A model generated the notes under the pieces. The model was not told the DNA's origin. It was given only the letters and a program-made list of their open reading frames with translations, and did not search any database. Shown one piece after another: positions 43,683 to 53,991 of a stretch of 64,000 bases of DNA (positions are counted from its first letter, which is position 1; each line of letters opens with the position of its first letter). Made by a program: the position numbers and the translations under genes. Origin of the DNA: Mucilaginibacter sp. OK283. Its GTDB lineage: Bacteria > Bacteroidota > Bacteroidia > Sphingobacteriales > Sphingobacteriaceae. Where the stretch lies: positions 372,001-436,000 of the forward strand of contig NZ_FODR01000004.1 in the NCBI RefSeq assembly GCF_900110415.1. The letters run 5' to 3'.

Positions 43683-44885
43683 CTAAAATAATTTCAATTG
43701 CTGTTGTACCGGTGGCTTTGCTTTTCCAAATACGGTGCGTCCACCGTATTTCCAAGAATCCTCACGCTCTTTGGCTATTACCTGGTCAAAATTGGCGTTG
43801 GGTGTAAAATCTTTTTCGGCATTCTCGGCTATTTTATGGAGGCGTTTGATGGCTTCGTTTTGTTCCGATAATCCCAGTTTCGATTTGTGTATCGCGTTTT
43901 GGAGGACGCCTATAGTTTCATCATAAACTTTGGTAGGTACGGGGAAGGGGTGGCCATCCTTACCGCCGTGCGCGAATGAAAACCTTGCCGGATCCTTAAA
44001 CCGGGATGGAGTTCCATGTATAACCTCGCTTACCAATGCCAGCGATTGCAGGGTACGTGGCCCCAGGCCTTGTAATAGTAATAAATCTTCAAAATCAGCA
44101 GGTTGCTTTTCATGTGCTAACCAAAGTACAGCACCCAGGCGTTTCAAATCCACGTCCCTGGCTTTTACATCATGATGGTTGGGCAGTACCAGATGACTGA
44201 TCTCTTTGATCATGGCTTCCGGATTTTCGGCGGCTATCTGCATTACCCCGTTTCGGGAGGTGTCGGCCAGCTTATCTGTCATGTTCAGGATCAGGCCTGT
44301 ATTTTTGCCGTAGATGGATGTATGCGGATCATCAACAAATGATGTTAATTGCTCCGAATACCAATGGTAGCGGCGTGCCGTGCTGCTGGCATCGCTCATG
44401 CCCTGCTGCACCACGGCCCATTTGCCGGTATCGCTCAGGATAAAATTGTGGGTATACAGCTGGAAACCATCCTGAATGGCTGCGTTATCAACTTTAGCGC
44501 TTAGTTTGCTACATCGTACCAGGTGGTTACCGTCAAGCCCGGTGGTTTCACCAATTTTTAACAACTCGGCAGGGGTTTGTTTGGAGTGTTTGCCTTTGCC
44601 GCCGCAAATATAAATGCCCAGCTGGCGGCTGTATGGGTTTACTGATTTTTTTAAAGCGCCCATTACCGAGGTAGTTATGCCCGATGAGTGCCAATCCATC
44701 CCCATAACCGCGCCAAGGCTCTGAAACCAGAAAGGATCGCTCAGACGGCTTAAAACCTCGTCCTTGCCATAATCCATTACGATGTTTTCAATTACAGCCA
44801 GGCCTAACTTTGCCATGCGCTCGGCAAGCCATGTGGGTACATAGCCATAGTGTAAAGGTAAGTCAGCACTGCCGGATCGCTTCAT
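43683..44885 (-). CDS. DUF763 family protein
   Basis: 400 residues matching the DUF763 pattern: RSGSADLPLHYGYVPTWL at the start, GMDWHSSGITTSVMGALK, then LGIYICGGKGKHS and QLYTHNFILSDTGKWAVVQQGM. A helix-hairpin-helix-like segment (LLLQGLGPRTLQSLALVSEVI, about 265) suggests nucleic-acid contact. The family is uncharacterised but widespread in archaea and bacteria; a DNA-repair role is sometimes suspected, without proof. Confidence 0.82.
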   Translation of the reverse strand: MKRSGSADLPLHYGYVPTWLAERMAKLGLAVIENIVMDYGKDEVLSRLSDPFWFQSLGAVMGMDWHSSGITTSVMGALKKSVNPYSRQLGIYICGGKGKHSKQTPAELLKIGETTGLDGNHLVRCSKLSAKVDNAAIQDGFQLYTHNFILSDTGKWAVVQQGMSDASSTARRYHWYSEQLTSFVDDPHTSIYGKNTGLILNMTDKLADTSRNGVMQIAAENPEAMIKEISHLVLPNHHDVKARDVDLKRLGAVLWLAHEKQPADFEDLLLLQGLGPRTLQSLALVSEVIHGTPSRFKDPARFSFAHGGKDGHPFPVPTKVYDETIGVLQNAIHKSKLGLSEQNEAIKRLHKIAENAEKDFTPNANFDQVIAKEREDSWKYGGRTVFGKAKPPVQQQLKLF

Positions 44886-45073
44886 GCTAACAAATTTAGT
44901 ATTTGTTTTTGATTTAAGGGGCCTGCAGGATTAACAAATTTATTCTGAACTCGGATTAAGCAGATTTTTCGGATTTGATTTGGAATCCATCCTTTCAATC
45001 CCTTAATCCCCAAAATAGTGGTTCAGACCAAAAGCATCTTCAAATTCTCAAATCTTCAAATTCTCAAATTAAA

Positions 45074-47014
45074 TTAATCTTCTTCCGTTTCACCTGCGTA
45101 CAGTTCATCTATTTCTGCGGCATACTTTTTCTCAATAACTTTGCGTTTGGCCTTCATGGTTGGGGTTATTTCGCCTTCTTCCATGCTGAAAGGGTTACGT
45201 TTTATCCTAAATGATTTGATACGTTCAAACTTGGCGAGCTCGTTGCTGAATTTGCGGATATCCTGGCTTATCCAGTCCACAATTTCCTGATCATCGATAA
45301 ATACTTCCGGGCGTTCAAAAAAATCGTTCTGGAGGCCGAATTGCTCCTGCAAGCCTTCTTTACCGGGCACTATGATAGCGGCTATGTATTCGCGTTTATC
45401 GCCCACTAAAAACACCTGTTCAATTTTGGGGCTCTTGAGGTACGTATTCTCAACCGGGGTAGGATATATGTTTTTGCCATACGCGTTTACCAGCATGTTT
45501 TTAAGCCTGTCGGTAATTTGCAGGTTACCGCGATAAAACCTGCCTATGTCGCCTGTGTGAAACCAGTTGTCGTCATCTATAACCATGGCTGTTTCTTCGG
45601 GCTTATGCCAGTAACCTTTCATTACGCAATGGCCGCGAACAATAATTTCGCCTTCCTCGGTTTCTGTATTTTCCTTAAAATTATCGTGGGTTTGTATGGA
45701 GTAAATTTCTTTGGTCTCTACATTTTGGATAGCCACCTCAATGCCCGGAATAATGCGGCCCACAGTGCCATAAATAACCCTGTGCCTTTCGGTTACAGCC
45801 ATAACGGGCGATGTCTCTGTTAATCCGAAACCTTCCAGTATTACTATACCCAAATCGCCAAAAAACTCACCTATGTTTTTGGGCAGTGCGCCTCCGCCCG
45901 ATACCATAAACTGCAGCTTGCCGCCGGTTTTTTCTTTTATCTTACTGAAAACCAATTTTTCGGCAATGCCATGCTGGGCTTTAAGGATAAGGCCAGGCGA
46001 TTTACCGGCTTCGTGTATCAAACGTACCTTTTTGCCAATTTCAAATGCCCATAAAAATATTTTGGTTTTTATGCCACCTGCAGATGTACCACTTTTGATA
46101 GCCCTATCGTGAATACGCTCAAGCAGGCGCGGCACGCAACATAGTATGGTAGGCTGCGTTTCGCCCATATTTTTAGCTAACAGCTCCAAACTTTGGGCAA
46201 AAGCAATTTGCGACCCTTTTAAAATTGCGATATGATAAATTGTACGCTCAAATACATGCGATAATGGCAGGAACGATAAAAAGCGGTCATCCTTGCTTAC
46301 AAAAGGAATTTGGATAACACTATTCAGCGCGTTTTGGGTAAGGTTATAATGCGTAAGCATTACACCCTTAGGGATACCTGTTGTACCTGATGTATAAATA
46401 AGGCAGGAAAGGTCGGTAGGTAAAATAGCTTCGCGGGCGGCAGCAATAGCATGGCGATATTGGCTCACCAAAGCCAGCCCCTCTTTAATCACATCATCAA
46501 AACCAATTACACCGGCGTTGAGCGTATGTTTACCGCTGTGTTTTTCAAAATCATCAAAAGCCGGTATAATACGAATGAGCTCGGGGCAGTTATTGGCTAT
46601 TTTAAGCACCTTGCGAAGCAGGAACGGATTGCCTGTAATGATGGTTTTTGCGCCCGAATCGTTTAAGATATATTCAATTTCGGTTTCGGTGAGGGTAGGG
46701 TATATCGATGCATTTACCGCACCTATCTGCTGTAATGCCTGGTCGTAATAAACATAATTTGGCCCATTTTCGATAATCAGCGACAACCGGTCGCCTTTTT
46801 TAATGCCCAGGTTTAATAACCAGGCCGATATGGCATCTATCTTTTCAAGTGCCTCGCCATAAGTAATCTCCACCCAGGTATCTTTAACCTTATGGATTAA
46901 AAAAGTATGACTTTCGGGATGGATATTGGCTACCGTGTTGCGGATAAACGATGGAACGGTTGTAAGTTGATTAGCCTGGCTCATTAAGTGATGAAATTGG
47001 TTCTGTTCAAGCAT
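45074..47014 (-). CDS. Long-chain fatty acid–CoA ligase (AMP-forming)
   Basis: 646 residues of the ANL superfamily. The AMP loop is LIYTSGTTGIPKGV, followed by GFGLTETSP, WFHTGDIGRF and the hinge/lysine region DRLKNMLVNAYGKNIYPTPVEN. The C-terminus (TPTMKAKRKVIEKKY) fits the COG1022/FAA1 long-chain type. It activates fatty acids in the cytoplasm at the membrane for degradation or lipid synthesis. I start at ATG 47014 rather than the TTG just before it. It is transcribed alone. Confidence 0.93.
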   Translation of the reverse strand: MLEQNQFHHLMSQANQLTTVPSFIRNTVANIHPESHTFLIHKVKDTWVEITYGEALEKIDAISAWLLNLGIKKGDRLSLIIENGPNYVYYDQALQQIGAVNASIYPTLTETEIEYILNDSGAKTIITGNPFLLRKVLKIANNCPELIRIIPAFDDFEKHSGKHTLNAGVIGFDDVIKEGLALVSQYRHAIAAAREAILPTDLSCLIYTSGTTGIPKGVMLTHYNLTQNALNSVIQIPFVSKDDRFLSFLPLSHVFERTIYHIAILKGSQIAFAQSLELLAKNMGETQPTILCCVPRLLERIHDRAIKSGTSAGGIKTKIFLWAFEIGKKVRLIHEAGKSPGLILKAQHGIAEKLVFSKIKEKTGGKLQFMVSGGGALPKNIGEFFGDLGIVILEGFGLTETSPVMAVTERHRVIYGTVGRIIPGIEVAIQNVETKEIYSIQTHDNFKENTETEEGEIIVRGHCVMKGYWHKPEETAMVIDDDNWFHTGDIGRFYRGNLQITDRLKNMLVNAYGKNIYPTPVENTYLKSPKIEQVFLVGDKREYIAAIIVPGKEGLQEQFGLQNDFFERPEVFIDDQEIVDWISQDIRKFSNELAKFERIKSFRIKRNPFSMEEGEITPTMKAKRKVIEKKYAAEIDELYAGETEED

Positions 47015-47219
47015 CAAACTTATGTTTTTTCGGTATAAAACTCAAATCAAATATTAATGACCGATAAATAAAGCAGGGTCGGTTCCCCATGCAAACGTAA
47101 AGTATTTTTAAAAATTCCGGATGTGTAATTTATTCCTTAGGTTTTATTAGAAAAATGATTCAGATGTAGCGTTTGCAGGTAAAAATGCGTAATCAGGTTA
47201 ATAGCCAATTATACTTTTT

Positions 47220-48245
47220 ATGAAACCACCTTACCCTATTTTTCTTGCAATGGCAATTGTTATGGCCGTCCTGTCGGGCTGCGATAAAGGCCAGCCGGCT
47301 GCAATTAAAAACAGCGAAAGTAACGCCAAAGTAGTTTTGCTGCCTGCTCAGTTGCCCCAATCAATTACAGCGGTATTTTTTACTGATGTTAAAACCGGTT
47401 ATGTTGCCGGCGGTGGCGGTGGTATTTATAAAACTTTTAACGGTGGCGACAGCTGGCAAGCCGAAAATTCAAATACCAATTTGCCTATTTATGGCCTCTA
47501 TTTTATAGATAGCAATAAAGGGTTTGCGGTTGGTGGCGAAAGCTCATGTGGAGGAACGGGCTGTGTGCCGCCGGGTGGTTTTATACTGCGTACGCTTGAC
47601 GGCGGCCAAAGCTGGACAAGGGTTTATACACCGGTTGAAAAAACTGAGATAACGTCAGTCTATTTTGTAAATACCAATGTGGGCTTTTGCGTAGGTAATA
47701 ACGTGATTTACAAAACTACCAACGGCGGTTTAGCGTGGACAGCGCAGGCCATCGAAAACCTGGGCGGGAAAATGATGCAAATAAAATTTACTGATGATAA
47801 AAATGGCTTCATAATATGCCTGTTTGATAAGATAGTACAGACAGATGATGGCGGCCTAACCTGGAAAGTAATCAGCCCACAAACCAACACCGGTTACTAC
47901 AGCATAGCATCTGCCGGAGGCGTTACCTATGTGGGTGGGCAGGGCAAGGTTATAAAATCAACAAATAATGGCAACTCGTGGAGCGTGCTGGCTAATTCGC
48001 CGGCAGATGTTTTTGCCATCTATTTCAAAAACTCTAAAAACGGTATCGCACTCGGCCGGGGCAATTATTCGGGTGGCGATTTTGGTCATTCTTATGCTTC
48101 AATTTATACCACGTCCGATGGCGGCGATAGTTGGACAGGATCGTCAGATATTACCGGGTATTCTGCCATTAACGCTGTAAGCTTCCCGAACCAAAGCGTA
48201 GGTTTTGGCATAACGGGAAATAAAATAATTAAGATAACTTATTAA
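47220..48245 (+). CDS. Ycf48-like beta-propeller lipoprotein
   Basis: 341 residues with a lipoprotein signal (LSGC, Cys20). At least five repeats of the type IYKTFNGGDSW, ILRTLDGGQSW, IYKTTNGGLAW, VQTDDGGLTW and VIKSTNNGNSW alternate with FxDxxxGF/VG segments, matching the Ycf48/HCF136-like photosystem-assembly propeller family. In non-photosynthetic bacteria the role is unknown, probably protein or glycan binding at the cell envelope. It converges with the next gene, 15 bp apart. Confidence 0.8.
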   Translation: MKPPYPIFLAMAIVMAVLSGCDKGQPAAIKNSESNAKVVLLPAQLPQSITAVFFTDVKTGYVAGGGGGIYKTFNGGDSWQAENSNTNLPIYGLYFIDSNKGFAVGGESSCGGTGCVPPGGFILRTLDGGQSWTRVYTPVEKTEITSVYFVNTNVGFCVGNNVIYKTTNGGLAWTAQAIENLGGKMMQIKFTDDKNGFIICLFDKIVQTDDGGLTWKVISPQTNTGYYSIASAGGVTYVGGQGKVIKSTNNGNSWSVLANSPADVFAIYFKNSKNGIALGRGNYSGGDFGHSYASIYTTSDGGDSWTGSSDITGYSAINAVSFPNQSVGFGITGNKIIKITY

Positions 48246-48260
48246 AGTTGGGCGCTGCCG

Positions 48261-49118
48261 TTATTCAGCCGTTAAAAACTCATCAAGCATCGCTACAAAT
48301 AACTCCGGTACTTTACTATCCGGGTTTGGCGCCATAACCTCGCCCATGAAAGCGCCGTGGCTGCCGGGCATAATGGTTAGCCGGCCATGTGGCAATAACC
48401 GCGACAACTCTATAGCGTGCTCGGGCGTTATCACATCCTGATCGCTTACGATGACCAGGGTAGGAGCCTGAATGGCTTTGATATCGTCGGTGTTCCAATC
48501 CTTAAAAGTCTGCATCCGTTTGGCATCTTTATCTTGCATGTTTTGCAGCCCTGCCTGGGTATTGCCGGGGATGGCCAGGTAAACATCTTTGTAAATCTGT
48601 GGCATCGAAGATAGATCTGCTTTGTTTATAAAATCCCAAAACCAGGGGAACGTTCCGGAACGTTTATAAAGTGCCGAAATGGCAACCAGCTTACGTACTA
48701 ATTCGGGATGCCTGATGGCCAATTGCAGGGTAGTGCTGCCGCCGTTGCTAAAACCCATAACATCGGCACCTTTAATGCTTAATTGTTTTAGCAGTTCGGC
48801 TACATCATCGGCATCCTGCTCAAAAGTTTCGGGAATCTCCCTGGCAGATGTGCGACCGTGATTTTGCAGATCGACAGCAATAACCATATGGGTTTTGGCC
48901 AGTTGGGGCATAATTTTACCAAATGACGTATGCATGGTTGAACCACCACCGTGAATTAATACCAGCGGATGGCCTGTGCCATGAATTTCATAATACATTT
49001 TTATGCCGTTTACATGGGCATATTTACCGGCATTTTGTGCCTGGGTGGTTGTCGCTGTTGTCATAAGTATAATTATAAAAGTAGTGATCTTAATATATAG
49101 CAGCATTAAGTTTTTCAT
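48261..49118 (-). CDS. Exported alpha/beta hydrolase
   Basis: 285 residues with a signal peptide ending near residue 27 (TTQAQ). The oxyanion motif is LIHGGGSTMH. The nucleophile elbow is GFSNGG (Ser about 121), the acid is probably the Asp in SDQDVITPEH, and the His is in PGSHGAF. It is an esterase- or lipase-like periplasmic enzyme with unknown substrate. It is read alone. Confidence 0.85.
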   Translation of the reverse strand: MKNLMLLYIKITTFIIILMTTATTTQAQNAGKYAHVNGIKMYYEIHGTGHPLVLIHGGGSTMHTSFGKIMPQLAKTHMVIAVDLQNHGRTSAREIPETFEQDADDVAELLKQLSIKGADVMGFSNGGSTTLQLAIRHPELVRKLVAISALYKRSGTFPWFWDFINKADLSSMPQIYKDVYLAIPGNTQAGLQNMQDKDAKRMQTFKDWNTDDIKAIQAPTLVIVSDQDVITPEHAIELSRLLPHGRLTIMPGSHGAFMGEVMAPNPDSKVPELFVAMLDEFLTAE

Positions 49119-49450
49119 AATTCAAATTTAACGCCAGGGGCTAATTGCGCAAATAGCAGTATGCGACAAAGTTTAGGGTAGTTTACGACAGGTTGTAAAT
49201 CGTTTCAGCAAACCAAGGGTAACAATTCATTTACAATGCGCCGCGAGCGCGAAATAAGGGTGTATTTATTACACAGTGGTTTGCTAAATCGTTAATATTG
49301 TTGAGCCAATTAGTTAGCCGGTACTTTTTTACCGTTACATAATACATATTTATCACCGGGCCTTATCAGCCCATTCTTGCAGCGCTTTTATGCGTTATTG
49401 CCGGCGGGCTTATTGGCAACAAAATGTACATCAACTAAATCTCTCAACTC
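49119..49450. other. Gene-free 330-bp spacer between divergent genes
   Basis: It separates the hydrolase from the ThuA-fusion gene and must contain promoters in both directions. I see no ORF of note, no repeat and no strong hairpin. Confidence 0.4.
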
Positions 49451-52400
49451 ATGTCATTAAAATTAAAACTCGCCTGTATTTTATTGATAGGGCTCAGCTT
49501 TGGGCTGTATTCGTTTAAAAAACCTGTTCCGCGGCAGCATGTGCTGGTTTTTTCAAAAACGTTGGGCTGGCACCATTCCTGTATCCCGTTTGGTATAGCT
49601 GCTATCCAGAAGCTGGGTAAAGAAAATAATTTCGATGTTGATACCACAACCAATTCTGAAGCTTTTACCGACGAGAATCTTAAAAAATACGATGCCGTTA
49701 TATTTCAATGTACCACGGGTAATGTACTTAACGCCGCGCAGCAGGCAGCGTTTGAGCGGTACATACAGGCCGGGGGCGGATATGCAGGCTTCCATTCGGC
49801 TGCCGATACCGAGTACGACTGGCCATGGTATGGTAAACTGGTGGGCGCGTATTTTTCAAGCCATCCCAATAATTCCAATATCCGTACGGCTACTATAGAT
49901 GTTACCGACCGTACAAACCCGATAACTGCTGGTTTGCCTGCCCGATGGGAGCGTACCGACGAGTGGTACAACTACAAATCCATCTATAGCGGGATACATA
50001 TTTTGGCCAGCCTTGACGAAAACACCTACGATGGCGGCACCAACGGGGCTAATCACCCCATAACCTGGTTTCATGAGTTTGATGGTGGGCGCTCGTTTTA
50101 TACCGGATGCGGCCACACCGACGAAAGCTATAGCGATCCTTTGTTTTTAGGGCAGATGCTTGGCGGTATTAAATACGCCATGGGCAACGGCAAACCGCTG
50201 GACTACGGTAAAGCATACGCCAAAGTATCGCCCGATCAAACCCGCTTCATTAAAACGGTATTGGTTAGCAACGTGGCATCGCCTATGGAACTGGCTACGG
50301 CTAAAGATGGCCGCGTATTTTTTACCCAGCTGATGGGTAATTTTTCGGTTTATAATACCAAAACCAACCAGTTTAAAGTGATCCATAAATTCCCCATCAC
50401 TTACCAGGGGGGCACCGGGGTTATTGGCCTAACGCTTGACCCAAATTTTGAAACTAACCAGTTTGTGTATATTTATTACATGCCCGAAGGACAAACCGTT
50501 GAGCCGTTAAACTTCCAGCTCTCACGCTTTAAATTGAGCCCGACTAACGTGCTCGACTTGAAATCGGAAAAAGTTTTGTTAAAAGTGCCGGTACAAATAG
50601 TAAGCGGCGCACACCACGGCGGCTCATTGGCCTGGGATAAAAACGGTAACCTATACCTGTCTACAGGCGATAGCTCGAGCCCGTTCCCGGCCGATGGTTA
50701 CGCACCGCTGGACGAACGCCCCGGGAAAGAGCATTTTAGCCTGGATGCCCAGCGTAGCGCAGGCAATACCAATGACTTTAAAGGCAAAATACTGCGCATT
50801 CATCCCGAGGCTGATGGCACTTACACCATACCCGAAGGAAATCTTTTTCCTAAAGGTATGGCCAAAACCAAACCGGAGATTTATGTGATGGGTTGCCGTA
50901 ACCCATACCGCATTGCGGTAAACCCCAATACCTCGGTTTTATACTGGGGCGAGATTGGGCCCGACGCGGGTAAAGATTCGTCGCGTGGCCCGCGTGGATA
51001 TGATGAATTTAACCAGGCACGCAAGGCAGGCAACTTTGGCTGGCCGTATTTTGTGGGCAACAACTTTGCCTACTCGCACTGGGATTTTGTTACGGGCACA
51101 CCGGGGCCAATGTTTGATCCTAAACGGCCGGTAAATAACTCGCCCAATAATACCGGCTTAAATGTATTGCCACCCGCCACACCCGCCATGATCTGGTACC
51201 CTTACGCCGCATCGGATGAGTTCCCGGAATTGGGATTAGGCGGGCGCTGCGCTATAGGTGGCGATTTTTATAAGTATAATGCCAATGTTAAAAATCCCAA
51301 TAAGTTCCCTGATTATTACGACGGTAAATTATTTGTTGCCGACTGGATGCGCAACTGGGTAATAAGCCTCACGTTTGATGAAAACGAAAACTACGTGCGC
51401 AATGAGGCTTTTATGCCCGCCAATGGCGATTTCCGGCGACCTATTGATATGCAGTTCGGCCCCGATGGTGCTTTATATATGCTGGAATACGGATCTGTGT
51501 ACGGGGCGCAAAACGAAGATGCCCGCCTGGTAAAAATTGAATACAACACCGGCAACCGCGCGCCAATTGCCAAAGCCGGTATTACCGATACCGCTACGCA
51601 AGCCTACTACCAGCATACCAAATACCTTACTGCCGAGTTGAAGGAAATGCCCGTAAAAAAAGAGATATCAGGCCAGGCACCGCTAACCGTAGGTTTTAAT
51701 AGCCAGAACAGTAAAGATTTGGATGATGACGATAAAATAACCTATCAGTGGTTGTTTGATGGTAAAACGGTGGGAGCAGCAACAGCCTCGTCAAGCTATA
51801 CCTATACTAAGCCGGGTGTTTACAAGGCTATTTTAAAAGTTACCGATAAAGGCGGTGCTACAGGGCGTGATACCATTATAGTGAGGGTGGGTAATACAAG
51901 GCCGGTAGTTACTATTGCCGGTACTGGTAACAAATCATTCGTCCAAAAGGGGCAGCCCTTTAAATACCATGTGGTGGTGAAGGATAAAGAAGACGGTAAG
52001 ATAGACCCTAAACGGGTGAAGTTATTTTACATCTATAACCCGCAGCCGTCAACCGATAGTAAAACAGTGCAAAGCCTGGCTACTTTGTCGGCCAACGAGA
52101 TAAGCTATCCCGGCAAGGCGTTGATGGCCAATAGCGATTGTAAATCGTGCCACCTGGCCAACAAGACCGCTGTAGGGCCAAGTTTTATAGCGATAGCCAA
52201 TCGGTATAAAACACAAAAAGGATCGGTTGATAAGCTATCCAAAAAAATCATAGCCGGTGGCGCAGGCAGCTGGGGAACCGAACATGTCATGAGCGCGCAC
52301 CCTCAGCTTTCGGCCGCCGATACCAGGGAGATAGTGAAATACATTTTTTCGCTTACCGACAAAAAGGGCAAGGCCACTGCCTTACCGCTTAACGGTAGCC

Positions 52401-52894
52401 TGAACCTGAAATTTAGCGACGCCGAGCCGCGCGGGCAGTACACGCTGTTTGCATCCTATACAGATAAAGGTGGTAAGGTGGTTGGTCCGCTTACAGGTAT
52501 TGATGTGGTAACTTTGCGCAATGCTGATGTAAAAGCAGTTTATGCTGATGAATTAAAAGGATTCAATCGTTTTAAAGACGATCTGTCGCTGGGTAACCAT
52601 AAATCGTTTGTGTTGTTCAGGGATGTGGATTTAACCGATATCAAAAAAATGAGCTTCCAATACGGATCGAAGGGAGTTGATGGCGAGATTGAAGTACGGA
52701 TGGATTCACAGGCAGGCCCCGTTATTTGTTTGGCAACTTATGGCGATACCGGCAGTTGGGATAAACTGGCCTGGTTAAGCGGCGATGTGCAAAAGCAGGT
52801 TACCGGCAAACACAATGTATTTGTTTTTGCCATTAAACGTACCAAACCAAATGATGGCATCCTTAAATTAAGCGATATTCGCTTCGGTCAATAA
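49451..52894 (+). CDS. ThuA–sugar dehydrogenase–PKD–cytochrome c fusion protein
   Basis: 1147 residues, exported (N-terminal helix LACILLIGLSFGLYSF). Domains in order: ThuA-like (about 25–250, QHVLVFSKTLGWHH ... YTGCGHTDES); a glucose/sorbosone dehydrogenase-type PQQ propeller (about 270–690, VSGAHHGGSLAW, NPYRIAVNP); PKD (about 725–820); a cytochrome c motif C897-KS-C900-H901; and a C-terminal carbohydrate-binding-like beta domain. It looks like a periplasmic sugar-oxidising enzyme with its own electron exit. The sugar-isomerase gene starts 17 bp later. Confidence 0.85.
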   Translation: MSLKLKLACILLIGLSFGLYSFKKPVPRQHVLVFSKTLGWHHSCIPFGIAAIQKLGKENNFDVDTTTNSEAFTDENLKKYDAVIFQCTTGNVLNAAQQAAFERYIQAGGGYAGFHSAADTEYDWPWYGKLVGAYFSSHPNNSNIRTATIDVTDRTNPITAGLPARWERTDEWYNYKSIYSGIHILASLDENTYDGGTNGANHPITWFHEFDGGRSFYTGCGHTDESYSDPLFLGQMLGGIKYAMGNGKPLDYGKAYAKVSPDQTRFIKTVLVSNVASPMELATAKDGRVFFTQLMGNFSVYNTKTNQFKVIHKFPITYQGGTGVIGLTLDPNFETNQFVYIYYMPEGQTVEPLNFQLSRFKLSPTNVLDLKSEKVLLKVPVQIVSGAHHGGSLAWDKNGNLYLSTGDSSSPFPADGYAPLDERPGKEHFSLDAQRSAGNTNDFKGKILRIHPEADGTYTIPEGNLFPKGMAKTKPEIYVMGCRNPYRIAVNPNTSVLYWGEIGPDAGKDSSRGPRGYDEFNQARKAGNFGWPYFVGNNFAYSHWDFVTGTPGPMFDPKRPVNNSPNNTGLNVLPPATPAMIWYPYAASDEFPELGLGGRCAIGGDFYKYNANVKNPNKFPDYYDGKLFVADWMRNWVISLTFDENENYVRNEAFMPANGDFRRPIDMQFGPDGALYMLEYGSVYGAQNEDARLVKIEYNTGNRAPIAKAGITDTATQAYYQHTKYLTAELKEMPVKKEISGQAPLTVGFNSQNSKDLDDDDKITYQWLFDGKTVGAATASSSYTYTKPGVYKAILKVTDKGGATGRDTIIVRVGNTRPVVTIAGTGNKSFVQKGQPFKYHVVVKDKEDGKIDPKRVKLFYIYNPQPSTDSKTVQSLATLSANEISYPGKALMANSDCKSCHLANKTAVGPSFIAIANRYKTQKGSVDKLSKKIIAGGAGSWGTEHVMSAHPQLSAADTREIVKYIFSLTDKKGKATALPLNGSLNLKFSDAEPRGQYTLFASYTDKGGKVVGPLTGIDVVTLRNADVKAVYADELKGFNRFKDDLSLGNHKSFVLFRDVDLTDIKKMSFQYGSKGVDGEIEVRMDSQAGPVICLATYGDTGSWDKLAWLSGDVQKQVTGKHNVFVFAIKRTKPNDGILKLSDIRFGQ

Positions 52895-52911
52895 CATACA
52901 AAACACCACAT

Positions 52912-53772
52912 ATGAAAACATCATCAGTTATAATAAACGCCTGTGTAGGTTTAGGCTTATTAACCTCCAATGCTTTTGCTCAAAGCGGCAAACCGGTTTT
53001 TGTCGGCAAAATAGGTGTACAAGCTTATACCTTCCGAAGCAGTATGCCCAAGGCTACCATAGCTGTGTTGGATACCATTAAAGCAATGGGCATAACCGAA
53101 CTGGAAGGACAGGAACCCAAGGGCATGACGCCCGAAGCTTTCCGTAAGCTTTGTAACGAAAGAGGAATTAGCATCCCATCGATAGGAGCGGGATATGATG
53201 ATATAGTAAAAAGCCCGGCCCAGGTGGTGAAACAGGCTAAAGCGTTAGGAGCCAAATATGTGATGGTAGCCTGGATTCCGCATGGTAAGGAGTTTACCCT
53301 GGAAGATGCCAAAAAAGCGGTTACTGATTTTAATACGGTTGGCAAATACCTTGCAGAAGCCGGGATTACATTTTGCTACCACAACCATGGGTATGAGTTT
53401 GGCCCTTACGAGGACGGAACCCTGTTTGATTATATCGCTAAAAATACCGACCCAAAGTATGTATCATTCGAGATCGACCTGTTGTGGTCGTTCCATGGCG
53501 GGCAGGACCCGGCTAAGCTGATAGAAAAATATCCAACCCGCATTAAACTGATGCACCTTAAGGATATTCGCAAAGGCGTAGCCAATGACCTTACCGGGGG
53601 CACCGATACTAAAAACGATGTAGCCCTTGGCACCGGTCAAATCGATATCCCGGCGGTGCTTAAAGCAGCAAGGAAAGCGGGCGTAAGGCATTATTTTATT
53701 GAGGATGAAAGCCCATCGTACGCAACGCAAATTCCTGTTACTATTGAATATATTAAAGGATTAAAATATTAG
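52912..53772 (+). CDS. Exported sugar phosphate isomerase/epimerase-like TIM barrel
   Basis: 286 residues, signal peptide ending NAFAQ (about 24). It is an AP-endonuclease-2-type barrel with metal ligands suggested by ITELEGQE, YHNHGYEF, FEIDLLWSFHGG, MHLKD and YFIEDES. Members isomerise or epimerise sugars, or act on keto-sugars. Periplasmic location and coupling to the ThuA/dehydrogenase gene suggest processing of an oxidised sugar. Confidence 0.85.
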   Translation: MKTSSVIINACVGLGLLTSNAFAQSGKPVFVGKIGVQAYTFRSSMPKATIAVLDTIKAMGITELEGQEPKGMTPEAFRKLCNERGISIPSIGAGYDDIVKSPAQVVKQAKALGAKYVMVAWIPHGKEFTLEDAKKAVTDFNTVGKYLAEAGITFCYHNHGYEFGPYEDGTLFDYIAKNTDPKYVSFEIDLLWSFHGGQDPAKLIEKYPTRIKLMHLKDIRKGVANDLTGGTDTKNDVALGTGQIDIPAVLKAARKAGVRHYFIEDESPSYATQIPVTIEYIKGLKY

Positions 53773-53991
53773 GTCGTGAAAGGTTTTAATAGGATAAAAA
53801 TTTGATAGTGAAGTACTTATTGTTATATCCGGGGCATTAGCCGGCTTGTTCACCTTATACATTGTAATACGCTTCTTACAAAAAAGAATAATGCATTATG
53901 CGGTATTTCTTCGATATTTGATATCGCGGCACCACAAACCGCTATTTAAACCAATTTATATCTACACTGAAAAAACAGTAAACCTTACAGT

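Noticed and set aside
44943..45070. Another member of the GAACCGGAATTAAACGAATT palindrome family
   Set aside because: CTGAACTCGGATT and GGTTCAGA words are present but arms are too imperfect to assign; repeated TTCAAATTCTCAAA words are simple sequence.
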